Origin: Lactarius indigo
Lineage: Eukaryota > Basidiomycota > Agaricomycetes > Russulales > Russulaceae
DNA length: 64,000 bases
Reading direction: 5' to 3'
Assembly: GCA_025766275.1 (NCBI GenBank)
Contig: JAFKAC010000079.1
Span: forward strand, 213,758 to 277,757
Shown: piece by piece, positions 1 through 10,321 of the stretch
Layout of the letters: each line of letters opens with the position of its first letter
How positions within the stretch are numbered: position 1 is the stretch's first letter
Position numbers and translations under genes: made by a program
The notes under the pieces: generated by a model
Told to the model about the DNA's origin: nothing
The model's input: only the letters and a program-made list of their open reading frames with translations
Databases searched by the model: none

Positions 1-2019
1 GGTAGTACGCTCTGGCTCTGGCTCTGGCTCAGGCAACATGGACTCAACTTCCGATAGCGACGACAGTGACGACAACGACGACTGCCTGGACGGGGGTGCT
101 GGTACAGGTACTAGGTCTGGTTGAGGAGGAGCTGGAGGTAGCGGCGGTGCGAACAACAGGGGTATTGGCGCGGCGTGTGACTCGGGCAAAGTTTTGGAGG
201 TAGGCACATCCATTTTCTCCCCCTCGAGTCGCTCAGCCGCGGCGAAGTAGACGTTCCGTTCAACGCCGACAGACCTGTTCGCGGACCAGTAGACGCGGTG
301 GCCGCGCGACTCTATATCGAAGCCGAGCCAACGTCCTTCACGCGCACGCGGGTCGAGCTTTGAGCCGTTCGGGTCGTGCACCCAAACAGGTTCGCCGAAG
401 CGCTTCAAGCCGGACAGGTTGGGAGGGGCACCGTACAACGCCTGCCAAGGCGTCCCGCCGCTGAGGGCGCGGGTCGAGGTGCGATTCTTCAACCATGTTG
501 AGTGCCAAAGGGCCTCCCCCCACAAGCTCTGGGGAAGGCCTGCCGAATGCAGGAGTGCGCGAACTTTCGCCACGAGGGTACGGTTAAGTCGCTCCGCGAC
601 GCCGTTCAGCTGAGGCGAGTCGTGAACGGTGAGTCGTCGCGCGGTGCCAGCGTTCGCGAGGTGGGCATTGAACGCTTCACTCAGGTACTCTCCGCCGCGG
701 TCCGACCGCAAAACCTTGATCGCGGCGCAGTGATTTTGCGTCAGCGCCCACGCCTCGAACTGGCGGTAGTTCGCGAAGGCATCGCTCTTCTCGGCCAGAA
801 GGTACGTGACTGTATAGCGGGTGGCGTCGTCGGTAAAGGTAATGAAATACCGGCGACCTTGGCGCGTTGCGACTGGGGCGGGGCCCCACACGTCGGTGTG
901 GATCTCGTCGCCGAAGTTCTTGGCTTGAGGACTGACGCGCAGCTTCGGGATGGGCTGGCGTGTGGCGCGAGCGTAGAGGCACGCCTCGCAGTGCTCTTCC
1001 CGTGAATTCGGGTCGAGAGCGATGCCGGTGACGAGACCGCCTTCAACGAGCTTGCGGGCGCTGTCGGGTGCGATATGCCCCATGCGCCTGTGGAGTTCCA
1101 TGACGCTGACTACTTCCACAGCGTAGCCCCCGTCTTCCTCGTGCGCGACACGATACAGTCCGTGCGGTGTCCGCGCAATGGTCGCGAGACGTTCTCCCGC
1201 GCTCGACTGAATCTCGAGGTGGCCGCCGCCGATTGCAATCCGGTAACCAAGGTTGTCGAGGGCCCCGAGGGACACCAGAGTATAGCCGACCGACGGTGCG
1301 TGCAGCACATTCTCGAGCATGAGCTCGGACTGGCTGTTCCCGTTCGGCGCACTAACCACCATACTGCCGGTCCCTACAGCCGGGAACTGCTGGCCATTGG
1401 CCGCGTTCAAGAATACCGGGTGGTCAAGCGATCGGTAGGTCAAGAAATCCTCGCGGTAAGGCGAGATGTGGCGCGTGGCGCCGGAGTCGTAAAGCTCTAC
1501 GCGGGTGGGTCTCGCCGCCTCCATTTGCGTGATAGCAGCTGCTGCGAGCCCGCCATATAATGCGGCGCCCGCCCCTGCTCCTTCGCGGTCTAGAGGGGAA
1601 ACGACTTGATTTTCCGGTAGCTCGTAGATGTCCTCGAGGAACACGGCCGACCAGCATCCATCTGGCTCAACGGACGTCCAGCCCTCTGCGCTGGCGTCGT
1701 CTTCGGGGATCGCCACGACGTTGGCTGATCCGACCGGCTTGTTCTCGGGTTTTGTTGCGTTCTGGTACGTCGGCGGTTGACTAGACTGCCCGGACGAGTT
1801 GGACTGATTCGCGTTTTGATTGGACTGTGAGTCTTTCTTCGGCGACCGGCACTCGCGTGCCCAATGGCCTTGCTTGCCGCAATTGTGGCACTTGCCTTTG
1901 CGGCGCTTCTTCCCCCCATCACCGTGAGTGGCCGCCATAGCTTCGTCTTGGGGCTGGGACTGATGTTGCTTCCCCTTGCCTGATGAGCCCCCATCCCGTT
2001 TGCGCCGCGCCGCCAGGCG
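1..2019 (-). CDS. Copia-1 Gag-Pol, central part: zinc knuckle, protease, integrase (runs off window)
   Basis: On the minus strand 2019 to 1 is one open frame of 673 codons, without a stop, running off the edge. In order it shows a basic stretch, a CCHC zinc knuckle (CHNCGKQGHWAREC, about 1900-1850), an aspartic protease motif (LYDSGATRHISP, about 1495-1460), and an integrase with an HHCC zinc-binding part (ELHRRMGH, about 1100-1075, and CEACLYARATRQP, about 990-955). The DDE core follows: HTDVWGP near 900, a DD pair near 835 and SDRGGEY further on. A Pro/Ser/Glu-rich segment lies at the edge. The order protease-integrase before RT marks the copia superfamily. The upstream codons are at 9685-10293, separated only by the gypsy insertion. 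Confidence 0.93.
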
Positions 2020-2024
2020 GTCGG

Positions 2025-2470
2025 TGTAACGCCGTCACAGCGTTAGCTCGACTTGAGCGTAAATGAAGGCGACCTGAGTAACTTAGCTGATCACGCCCTA
2101 AGACGTATGGCACGAAGGCTCTATTCTAGATGTTCGAAGACACTAGTTATGACTTGCGGCTCCTCTACTCCGAGGTAGAGATGAAAGAGGGTTTGAAGCG
2201 AGAAGTGACGATTGAAGAAGACCAAGATGGCGTGTCTTGGTCTTCCACAGCTATCTTAAATACAAAACAGCAGGCTTTCAAGCGCTGCTATGAGTCACTG
2301 TAATGTAGCGTCCAACGTATCGCGTAAGTAGCGCAATCCTAGTACTACTACTATCTGTACTAGGATCGAGTCATTCCCAAACACCTAACTCCTGCGTAAA
2401 CTCCGAGTCCGTGACTAATCTACCTTACCGCCGTAGTCACAACCGGTACAGTAAGGGTCAAACCGTAACA
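2025..2470 (-). repeat. Gypsy 3' LTR
   Basis: 446 bp, starts TG and ends CA. It matches 9239-9684 except for one C/T difference in a CpG at 2135. Because the element is on the minus strand, this is its 3' LTR. A purine-rich tract (minus strand GAAAGAGGGTGA) abuts it at 2471-2482. Confidence 0.95.
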
Positions 2471-2482
2471 TCACCCTCTTTC
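2471..2482 (-). promoter_or_regulatory. Gypsy polypurine tract
   Basis: Read on the minus strand, a purine-rich run GAAAGAGGGTGA lies directly against the 3' LTR. This is where plus-strand DNA priming is expected in LTR retrotransposons. The position and composition are seen; the function is inferred. Confidence 0.6.
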
Positions 2483-2500
2483 TAGCGTGAGGCTCCAGAC

Positions 2501-5500
2501 TCACTGGAAGTCACGAGCGATCCACTCGCGTTGCTCGTCCTCGATGCGTCGGAATACGTCGGCACGCTCCAGGCGGTATACACAGTCCATCTTGTCTTCT
2601 CGGGCGACAAGGACCATGCCGCGGAGTTGGCGGATGCGCGCCTGTAAGCGCGACTCCTCGTGGGCTGCGGCGCGATACCGTGTTACCTCCGCAACCAGGG
2701 ATTCATCCCCTATGCGGTTAAGCGCGCGGTCCGTGAGTTTGTCGGCAGCGAGGATGACAAGATCCTCGTGAGCGATGAAGGCGCGATTCGCAGCCGAGAG
2801 ACGAGGGGCGGCATAGAGGGGTTTGCCGTACAGATAAGGGGATCCCGGGATTACTCCCAGGACAAAAGGGTTCGCACCTCCAACGATCTGGACATGGCTC
2901 GCCTGCAGCTCTACTCCGTCCGGCCCGGTGATGGGGAAGTGAATGTAATGGGGCTGTCGATTCGCCCGGAACCCTTCAGGCGCAAGGACCTGCGCCGGGT
3001 CGTCGTCTCGCGTAATGGGGGTGTGTAATGCGACGCCGGGCAGTCGCACACGTCCTCGAGACATGGGGGTTCCGTCGGTGTGCAAGAGCCACGGGGTGAT
3101 TCCGGGATTAGCAGAGTCGCGGTTCGTTCGAAGGAGGGGGTGGCTGACCAGGTAGTAATCTCCGTCGTCAGGGTCAGCTTGGTCCGGCATCGTTGCCTGC
3201 GCTGCCGCAACTCGCTCAATCTCTCCTGCGCTAACCTCAACTGTTCTCTGGCCCACTCCTGAGCCGTCCTCCGCCAAACCTCCTCCGCTTCCGTCTCCTC
3301 CCGGTCCTTCCTTAGATCGATCGGTCGGGAAAACTCCCCTAATACCGATAAGAGCGTCGTCTGGGGGGATGATTGCGATGGGCTCCCTTGTCCCGTTGTC
3401 ATCTCGGAAGATGTGAGCGACGGCATGCTGCTGCTCGTCGCTGGGCTGGCACGTGGGGTCTGGGAACCTCTGTAGGAGGCCAGCCCATTCTTGAGCGGTG
3501 ATATGCCCCGTTCGCATGTTTGCAGGTGTGTACGGAGTGAGTTGGACCGCTGGAACCACGGTTTCTTCATCGTCTTGGATGATGGCGGCGGCGTCTTGTG
3601 CGACTTGGTCGAGGAGGATCGCCGTGGTGACATGTCTGAGGGGAGAAGTGGGCATAGAAGTGGAAGTGGATCGAAGGTAGGAGTGATGCTCTTCTCGACG
3701 CTTTTCGATGGTGCTTTTAAGTCTTCGTGCGGTTGCTCGGGCCGCTTGGTATGCCTCTATTGCTTCCGGGGCGAAAACGTCATCCTTGTCGACCCATTGA
3801 TTCTCCGAGTCAGGATACCCCTTCCATTTGATGAGATATTGGAGTTTCTTGCGGCGGCCGAAATGCCGTGAGTCTAGAACAGCCTCGACTTCATATTCTT
3901 CTTCCCCCTCTACAAGATCCGGTGGCGGTCGGGAGAAGTTTTCGCCATGCATGGTCGTACTCTTGTACGGCGTGAGAAGATCTATGTGAAACACGGGGTG
4001 GATGCTCCACTGTGTGGGAAGTTCAAGGTGGTAGTTGTATGGGGACATCACCTGGACTACTTTAAAAGGGCCGTGGCGTCGCGCCGCAAGTTTTGCCGTA
4101 GGTTGATTGGTTCGAAGGTGTTTTCCTTCTAGCCATACTTGGTCTCCTATTTGATATCTCGGGGTGTTTCGGTGTTTCACCCAGCTGTCCTGCGCCTTCT
4201 TGATAAGGGTTTGGGCCAGCTGTCGCGCTTCCTTGAGCTGTGTGAGTCTGGTGACGACGCGTGGAATAGGGGATGGCTTATCCGTCCAATCCGCCGTCGG
4301 GTCGTAGCCCATAAGCAGCATAAAGGGTGATTGTTTTGTGTGCTCGTGGGGCCAATTGTTGTGAGCGAATTCTGCTATGGGGAGGTATGCCGCCCAGTTA
4401 TCTTGGCGCTCGTTGGCCCAGAACCGCAGATACTGTTCCAGCCATTGATTGGTTCGCTCCGACTGCCCATCCGTTCGTGGGTGATACGCCGTAGAGACAT
4501 TTTGTCTGATGCCTAGAATTCGACAGACTTCCTTGGTGAACTTTGATGTGAATCGAGGATCGCGATCACTGATGACTTTACGCGGTAGTCCGAACCGTTT
4601 GAATACGTGAAGGACGTACAGGGTGGCCGTTTCCTCTGCGGTAATCTCTTCATTGCACGGGATGAATATCGACGCCTTACTACAGTCGTGATCTGTAACA
4701 GTGAGGATGCTATCATAGGACTGAGATATTGGCAATTTGGTAATAAAGTCCAACGCGATGGTGTGGAAAGGAGAGGCATCCGTTACTGCGGTGATGGGGT
4801 GCAACGGCGCGTGCGTTGGTCTTGTATTGACTTTGTTTCGTTGACAGTCGGCGCATCCTGTGACGTATTCATACACATCTCGGCGAATCCTTGGCCACCA
4901 GTAGTGTCGTTCTACGATCCGTTGGGTTCTGCTGATGCCTGGGTGCCCGTGAACGGGGGGGTCATGATGGTCGTGTATTATCGCCCTGTACGCGGACATG
5001 GGTCCAGTGACTACCAGCCGTCCGTCCTTGTACCATTCTCCTTCTATCTTCTTCAGCTGGTGAGCGTCGACCCACGCCTGGACAACTTTTGGGTCTTGCC
5101 GTCGTCTCGGCGTTTGTAGTAGTGGGTGTATTTCCAGGGCGCGGGCGGTGTTAGTGGCTCGCACGAATACTTCGGGGGGTAAGACCACTACACCTTCGTT
5201 GTCCCCTTCTCCCTGATCATAATCCGGTCATCTGGATAGGGCATCTGCTCTACCGTTGTTCTTCCCCTTGATATGATGGATCTCGAAGTCGTATTCCATT
5301 AGTTCCAGTACTTCTCTAGCGACTCGTCGGCTAATCTTTTGCGGGGTTTTCCAGTACTGGAGATTAAGGTGGTCCGAAAATATCTTGATTTTGTGCGGGG
5401 ATCCCGCAAGTAGGGGTCTCCAGTGCCTGAGAGCCTTGACGATGGCTAGAAGCTCTAAGTCGTAAATATCGTAATTGCGTTCGGCTTCGTTTAGCGTGGC

Positions 5501-7249
5501 TGAGTAGTACCCTATCGGGTGCTTGCGACCGTCATTTTTCTTCTGTAAGAGTACAGCACCTACTGCAAATCCGGATGCATCGACTTCTAATTCGAATTGG
5601 TCCTGTAGATTGGGATGTGCCAATACCGGTTCTTCCGTGACGAGGTGTTTGAGGGTCTTGAACGCGCGGTCTTCGGCTTCTGTCCATTTCCATTCTGCAT
5701 CCTTCCGGGTGAGTCAGTTTAATGGTCGTGCATGGGTAGCGAAACTGCAGATGAAAAGACGGTAAAAGTTGCAGAAGCCTAAAAAGGATCGTACGTCCCT
5801 GACCTTTGTTGGGGTTGGCCAGTCCTTAATGCCGCAAACTTTTACCGGGTCCATGCGTGTTACCCCCCTTTCAAGGATTACCCCCAGGTAATCCATCCGC
5901 GGTTGGTGGAACAGGCATTTCTCGAGCTTAAAATAGAGATCGTGATCCTGGGCGACGCGGAGAACGTCAGTCACGGCGGCAATATGATCAGCCATTGTAG
6001 ATCCTTCCCGTGTGGCAATTCCAATATCATCCATGTAGACTCGGATGACCGTCCCTCGTAGCTCGTGTTTTGCGATGGTGTCGCGATAGATGTGGTTCAT
6101 CATGGTTTGAAAGGTGGCTGGTGAGTTTGTGAGGCCAAAGAACATGACCGTTGGTTCGAAGAGACCGAATTTGGTCTTAAAAGCCGCCTTTTCCTGATCA
6201 CCGTCACGTATGCGGACATTGTTGTACCCCCATCGGATGTCAAGTTTGGTATAAATGTGGGCATTACTAAGGTCATAGATGAGGTCCTGGATGAGGGGGA
6301 GTGGGTATTGGTTGCGTATGGTATGTGAGTTGATAACGCGATAATCCTGTACGGGGCGTAGCTTCCCGTCCTTCTTTTTGACAAAGAAAAATGATGAGGC
6401 GTACGGGGAGATGGACGGTCGCAGATATCCTTGCTTAAGTTTTTCGTCCAGGAACTCCTTAAGCTTCCCCTCTTCCTCTTGCGTTAATGGGTATATTTTG
6501 CAATCTATCGCAGATGGAGTGCCAGGTTTGAAGTCGATGGCGTGATCCCAGGGTCTTGCTGGGGGAAATCGTTGGGATGCCTCTTCGCTGAAGAGCCTTT
6601 CGAAGGCGGTGTATACTGCTGGCAGTTCTACGGGTTCATCTTCTGTCTTTGCCCGAATGGCCAGCTCCGTGGACGTAGTTGCGCGTAGGTACGTATCCTC
6701 CTCATCCATATCCAGGACGATTGCTTCCTTTTCGTCATTAGTGAGCGCGGCTGCAATGATGGTATGACGATTTGTACTGTCCTGTGTACTGATCACGACC
6801 GGCATGATCTCTTCGTGTATTACTGCGTCTCGCCAGTTAATGGTCGGCTCGTAGGTTGCCAGCCATGGATATCCTAGAACAATACTTTCTTCGCCGAGGT
6901 CGGTTATGAGGAATCACATGGTCCTGTGATATCCTTTAGCGTATACATCTAGGTCGGTGAAGTGGGTAATAGACCCAGCTTTGTTTTCGGTGTTGTCTAT
7001 ATTCCAGATTTTTCGCGGTTGCGGCAGGGGCTGGAGTCCAATGCCTAACCTCTTGACAAAATTTGGATGTATAAAGTTGTCGGTTGCTCCCGAGTCAACT
7101 AATGCTTTGATATCGGCCATTCGGTAATTCGTGCGAATCGAGACTGGAATTCGAAGGGAGCGAAAGCGTGTCATGATTACAGAATTACAATTTAGAGCCC
7201 TCACCCAGGCCGATGGGTTCAGGCGCTCCGAAAATCCTCTTTCCCCCAT
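2501..7249 (-). pseudogene. pol: Gypsy pol: protease, RT, RNase H, integrase, chromodomain; three in-frame TGA stops
   Basis: One minus-strand frame runs from about 7249 to 2501. Domains in order: aspartic protease with ALVDSGATDNFIHP (about 7110-7070), reverse transcriptase with YMDD catalytic motif (about 6040-6030), RNase H (DASGFAVGAVLLQKK, about 5585-5540, to the GRADALS end near 5235), integrase with an HHCC module (HGHPGISRTQRIVERHYWW, then CADCQRNK) and DDE core (ISDRDPRF; YHPRTDGQSERTNQWLEQYL), and a chromodomain (EAVLDSRHF... YLIKWKGYPDSENQWV, about 3900-3780). The frame is interrupted at 6914-6916, 5714-5716 and 5228-5230, all TGA; family context suggests arginine (CGA) at least at 6914 and 5228. 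There is no indel between the segments. A long C-terminal tail follows the chromodomain. Confidence 0.93.
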
Positions 7250-9219
7250 AGATCCTGCAATATCAAATCTTTTACTTCGTCAGGGGCGTTGGCTACTCCC
7301 GTGAGCCACTCCTTGGCCCGTTCTTCCGCTGTTTTGCTGGTCGAGGCAGCCTGTATTTGGGCGGGCGGCGCTTCTTGTGCGTAATAATCGGTTTCTGTCA
7401 TCCGGACGGTAGAGGGTCCGGGTTCTTGCGGTCGCCACTGTCGCGGCTGTCGTGGATGGGGGCAATTTCGTGAGAGGTGGCCCGGTGCGTTACAGTTATA
7501 GCACAGGACTGTCCTTAGGTCTCGTCGTACCCCCCCTCTTCCGCGTCCTCTAACTCCAGGTCCTCCTCTTGGCGGGAACGGGGGTAGGTTGGTGTATGGT
7601 GGTTTGCCGTAGTCGATTTCATCCGATCCAGCCAATCTTGCCCTTACTCGATCAGCGGAGGTGTCCATTGCCCAGGGGTTTGCGAGGTTCTGTGGGACGC
7701 TCCAACTAGCATTGCCCGTCTTCTTTGGTTTGTTGTCCTTGTATTCATCCACCCTGGCTCTAATGTGGATGTAGTTGCGCTGTCGGCGAAGCGTTGCCCA
7801 CTTCCATTCGTCGAAGGTCTCTGGTTCGTCTAGGTCGTAGGTCTTCTCATATAGTTTCTTGGGGAGTCCCTTCGTAAAGAGATCGATTGTCTGTGGGTCA
7901 TTAAGGCGGTATCCCGCTTTCCTGGCCGCTTCTTCGAATTCATTGACGTATTTGTCAATGTCCCCATCGATCATTTTGAGGCCTTTCCTTAGCAGCGCTT
8001 GAGCTTGTTCTCGTTCGAGGGTATTGACGAACCTTTGGTTAAACCCTTCTGCTACTGCGTTCCACAGATCTCTTGTGTGTTGGTCTATACCTCGTTGTAT
8101 TTGTCGATTGAGCCATTTGAGGTATGAGAGCACCCATTCGCTCACGGACACCCCCTTGATGTAGGAGAGGAAAAGTAAGCTTCGTCGATAGTCGTTGCGC
8201 ATAACAGGAGTGTCGAGGTTCATCCCCCAATACACGTGCCATTGTGTGAGGAATGAGTCCACTTTAGTGCGATCTCCGTCAAAGATGGTGGGAGGTTCAC
8301 CGGTTAGTTTTTCGTGCCCATGTCCTCCTCCTGCACCTGCACCGCCCCCACCTCCACCACCGCCCCCACCTCCTCCTGGGGGTCCTCCTTCGGGTGGATT
8401 ATTCGGGAGGTCGGGCGGGTTCCCTCCTCTTCCTGGGCGTCGGGGAAAGTCGTCCCCGGGAGGTCCTCCCCATCCTGGTGGGGGGTCGAGTGGCATTCCT
8501 CGTCTTCCTCCATCCCCTGACGGGGGGTCTCCCTGGTCGGGTCCGATGGCACGGAATATCGCCGCGTCGTCTGCGGTCATTCGATGTCCTGTCTCGGGGT
8601 TGATGGGCATGAGATTTTGTCGGGATTCTTGCCTGATTGCTTCGGCCGCGTCTCGCGCCGCTTGTTCTCTAACGGCCATAATTTCTTCCGCCGTCATGGT
8701 CGTTGTTGCCATTTCTGCTGCGGGCGATCGTACGTGGATTATTTCTGGTTGTTCTGAGATATGTAGGGACTCAGCTCGTTGGATGGTGTATTGCTCGATA
8801 GGTCCGATGCTTGCCGGGCGATTTTCTTCGCTTTGCTCTTCCTCCTCAGTTTCTTCGCTTACCGCTTCTCCGGTCGAATGTTCTCGTATCTGGCCGTCGA
8901 TGGGCCCCCAGTCGGCTCGTGAATTGAGTTCGCGTGCGTCGATATCGCACTGATATTGTCTTCCTGCTGGTCTAATGACGTCCCAGTGGTGATCTATGGG
9001 GTTCCACGTAACTTCTACCCAACACAGGTGGTCGAAATTGAACTCAACAGGTCTGAACCGTGTGGGTCCGTTGAATTCTACGAAGTATCCGGTTTCGTCT
9101 CCTCGTTCTCTCCAGCGGGCTGCCCCTAGGAATCTGGTTGGTACGTTGCGATCTCCTCGTCGTTCCAAATAGTAGGGACGGAAGCTCGTCCACTGATCGC
9201 GTGTGTTTACAGTCGCCAC
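7219..9219 (-). CDS. gag: Gypsy Gag (nucleocapsid with zinc knuckle)
   Basis: A 667-codon open frame. A central retrotransposon Gag homology region lies around residues 310-480 (FDGDRTKVDSFLTQWHVYW onward). A Gly/Pro-rich segment with a long glycine run lies at about 8390-8310. A CCHC zinc knuckle CYNCNAPGHLSRNCPH lies near 7505-7460. The frame ends at 7219, overlapping the pol frame (which extends to 7249) in a different phase, so pol would be reached by frameshifting. The frame opens with GTG at 9219 and has no upstream ATG before the primer site. Either the initiator was lost by A-to-G change or translation starts further in. Confidence 0.88.
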   Translation of the reverse strand: MATVNTRDQWTSFRPYYLERRGDRNVPTRFLGAARWRERGDETGYFVEFNGPTRFRPVEFNFDHLCWVEVTWNPIDHHWDVIRPAGRQYQCDIDARELNSRADWGPIDGQIREHSTGEAVSEETEEEEQSEENRPASIGPIEQYTIQRAESLHISEQPEIIHVRSPAAEMATTTMTAEEIMAVREQAARDAAEAIRQESRQNLMPINPETGHRMTADDAAIFRAIGPDQGDPPSGDGGRRGMPLDPPPGWGGPPGDDFPRRPGRGGNPPDLPNNPPEGGPPGGGGGGGGGGGGAGAGGGHGHEKLTGEPPTIFDGDRTKVDSFLTQWHVYWGMNLDTPVMRNDYRRSLLFLSYIKGVSVSEWVLSYLKWLNRQIQRGIDQHTRDLWNAVAEGFNQRFVNTLEREQAQALLRKGLKMIDGDIDKYVNEFEEAARKAGYRLNDPQTIDLFTKGLPKKLYEKTYDLDEPETFDEWKWATLRRQRNYIHIRARVDEYKDNKPKKTGNASWSVPQNLANPWAMDTSADRVRARLAGSDEIDYGKPPYTNLPPFPPRGGPGVRGRGRGGVRRDLRTVLCYNCNAPGHLSRNCPHPRQPRQWRPQEPGPSTVRMTETDYYAQEAPPAQIQAASTSKTAEERAKEWLTGVANAPDEVKDLILQDLWGKEDFRSA

Positions 9220-9225
9220 AATGGG

Positions 9226-9236
9226 ATCTTGGTCTT
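9226..9236 (-). promoter_or_regulatory. Gypsy primer-binding site of self-priming (Tf1/sushi) type
   Basis: Two bases inside the 5' LTR the minus strand reads AAGACCAAGAT. The reverse complement of this 11-mer, ATCTTGGTCTT, is present in the 5' LTR on the same strand at 9442-9432. That is about 28 nt downstream of a TATA-like TATTTAA (9476-9470), where the transcript 5' end is expected. I do not recognise a tRNA 3' end here. This matches the Tf1 scheme, in which the mRNA 5' end folds back to prime reverse transcription. Confidence 0.7.
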
Positions 9237-9238
9237 AA

Positions 9239-9684
9239 TGTAACGCCGTCACAGCGTTAGCTCGACTTGAGCGTAAATGAAGGCGACCTGAGTAACTTAG
9301 CTGATCACGCCCTAAGACGTATGGCACGAAGGCTCTATTCTAGATGTTTGAAGACACTAGTTATGACTTGCGGCTCCTCTACTCCGAGGTAGAGATGAAA
9401 GAGGGTTTGAAGCGAGAAGTGACGATTGAAGAAGACCAAGATGGCGTGTCTTGGTCTTCCACAGCTATCTTAAATACAAAACAGCAGGCTTTCAAGCGCT
9501 GCTATGAGTCACTGTAATGTAGCGTCCAACGTATCGCGTAAGTAGCGCAATCCTAGTACTACTACTATCTGTACTAGGATCGAGTCATTCCCAAACACCT
9601 AACTCCTGCGTAAACTCCGAGTCCGTGACTAATCTACCTTACCGCCGTAGTCACAACCGGTACAGTAAGGGTCAAACCGTAACA
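9239..9684 (-). repeat. Gypsy 5' LTR with promoter
   Basis: 446 bp, partner of 2025-2470. On the minus strand it carries a TATA-like TATTTAA at 9476-9470. This is followed by a short inverted repeat (AAGACCAAGA at about 9457-9448 against TCTTGGTCTT at 9441-9432). Transcription probably starts near 9442. Confidence 0.93.
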
Positions 9685-10293
9685 GTCGGCCTCTTCGGAG
9701 ATGTGATCAATCAGGAGGTCGGGGTCGATGGAGGTGGTAGGGGACAGGACGCGAGCGGCGGTGAGTAAGCCCGAGGCGAACTTGGACATTTCGTCCGGGA
9801 TAGCTTTGATTATCGCTGACCGGTACTCCTTCTCAGATACAGTGACGCCAACAGCCGCGAGCTCCTCGCGCTTCACGCGCATTTCTCCAAGGAAAGCACG
9901 GACGTCCCCGCCGCGCGGGCAGCGCATCTCAGAAAAGGCGGTGAGCATGTCGGTCTCCGCGTACTGACTTTTCACGCTGAACTCGGTGGTTACTTTCTTC
10001 CAGCGCTCTTCGGCAGAGTTGAGCGACTTCAGGCGAACGGCGGTGGAATCGGGGAGACGCTGAGAGAGTAGGTATTTGGCGACGGTCTCCTCCTGAGTCC
10101 ACTCGTCGATGGCTTTCTTCTCGTCGGCCGTGGGCTTGTTTGGGTCAGCCGCGACGGGACATTGAGACTTGCCAGTGAAGTGAGTCCATTTCTGATTGGC
10201 CTCCATAGCTTCCTGGAAGCGCATGCTGAAGATAGCCCAGTTGGAGCCGGTAGGATCAAGACGAGGGACAGAGGTGGGAAGGGGGTCGTTCAT
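9685..10293 (-). CDS. Copia-1 Gag, N-terminal part
   Basis: 203 codons from ATG at 10293 (MNDPLPTSVPRLDPTGSNWAIF) to the gypsy junction at 9685, ending HISEEAD. The pattern, a short N-terminus and then W-x-x-F-x-x-R-F-x-E-A-M-E-A, is typical of copia Gag. An in-frame ATG at 10317 lies inside the primer-binding sequence, so 10293 is preferred. The frame resumes at 2019 with RLAARRKRDGG and reaches the zinc knuckle at about 1900. Removing the inserted element and one TSD copy keeps the frame open. Confidence 0.88.
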
Positions 10294-10307
10294 AGCAGCA
10301 GGGATGG

Positions 10308-10321
10308 CAGGGCCCATAACC
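10308..10321 (-). promoter_or_regulatory. Copia-1 primer-binding site (initiator tRNA-Met anticodon-arm type)
   Basis: The minus strand reads GGTTATGGGCCCTG next to the 5' LTR. The same 14-mer abuts the 5' LTR of Copia-2 at 46622-46635. It is complementary, with one G-U pair, to the CAGGGCUCAUAACC anticodon arm of eukaryotic initiator tRNA-Met, as in Drosophila copia, which is primed by a cleaved half-tRNA. Confidence 0.7.

Larger units (their letters stand above)
2020..9689 (-). mobile_element. Ty3/gypsy chromovirus, full length with both LTRs and 5-bp TSD
   Basis: Two 446-bp direct repeats (2025-2470 and 9239-9684) beginning TG and ending CA bound an internal region with gag and pol on the minus strand. 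GTCGG flanks both ends (2020-2024 and 9685-9689), a 5-bp target duplication. Domain order is Gag, protease, RT, RNase H, integrase, chromodomain, as in chromoviruses of the Metaviridae. The LTRs differ at one position (C at 2135, T at 9349, in a CpG), so insertion is recent. The pol frame has three in-frame TGA codons, so this copy is probably not autonomous. It lies inside the gag of Copia-1. Confidence 0.96.

Noticed and set aside
502..1560. Plus-strand open frames of 160-167 codons at the left edge
   Set aside because: They are antisense to the copia integrase and protease, which read as real protein on the other strand.
8195..8953. 252-codon open frame on the plus strand with a long proline run
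   Set aside because: It is the antisense shadow of the glycine-rich part of the gypsy Gag gene.
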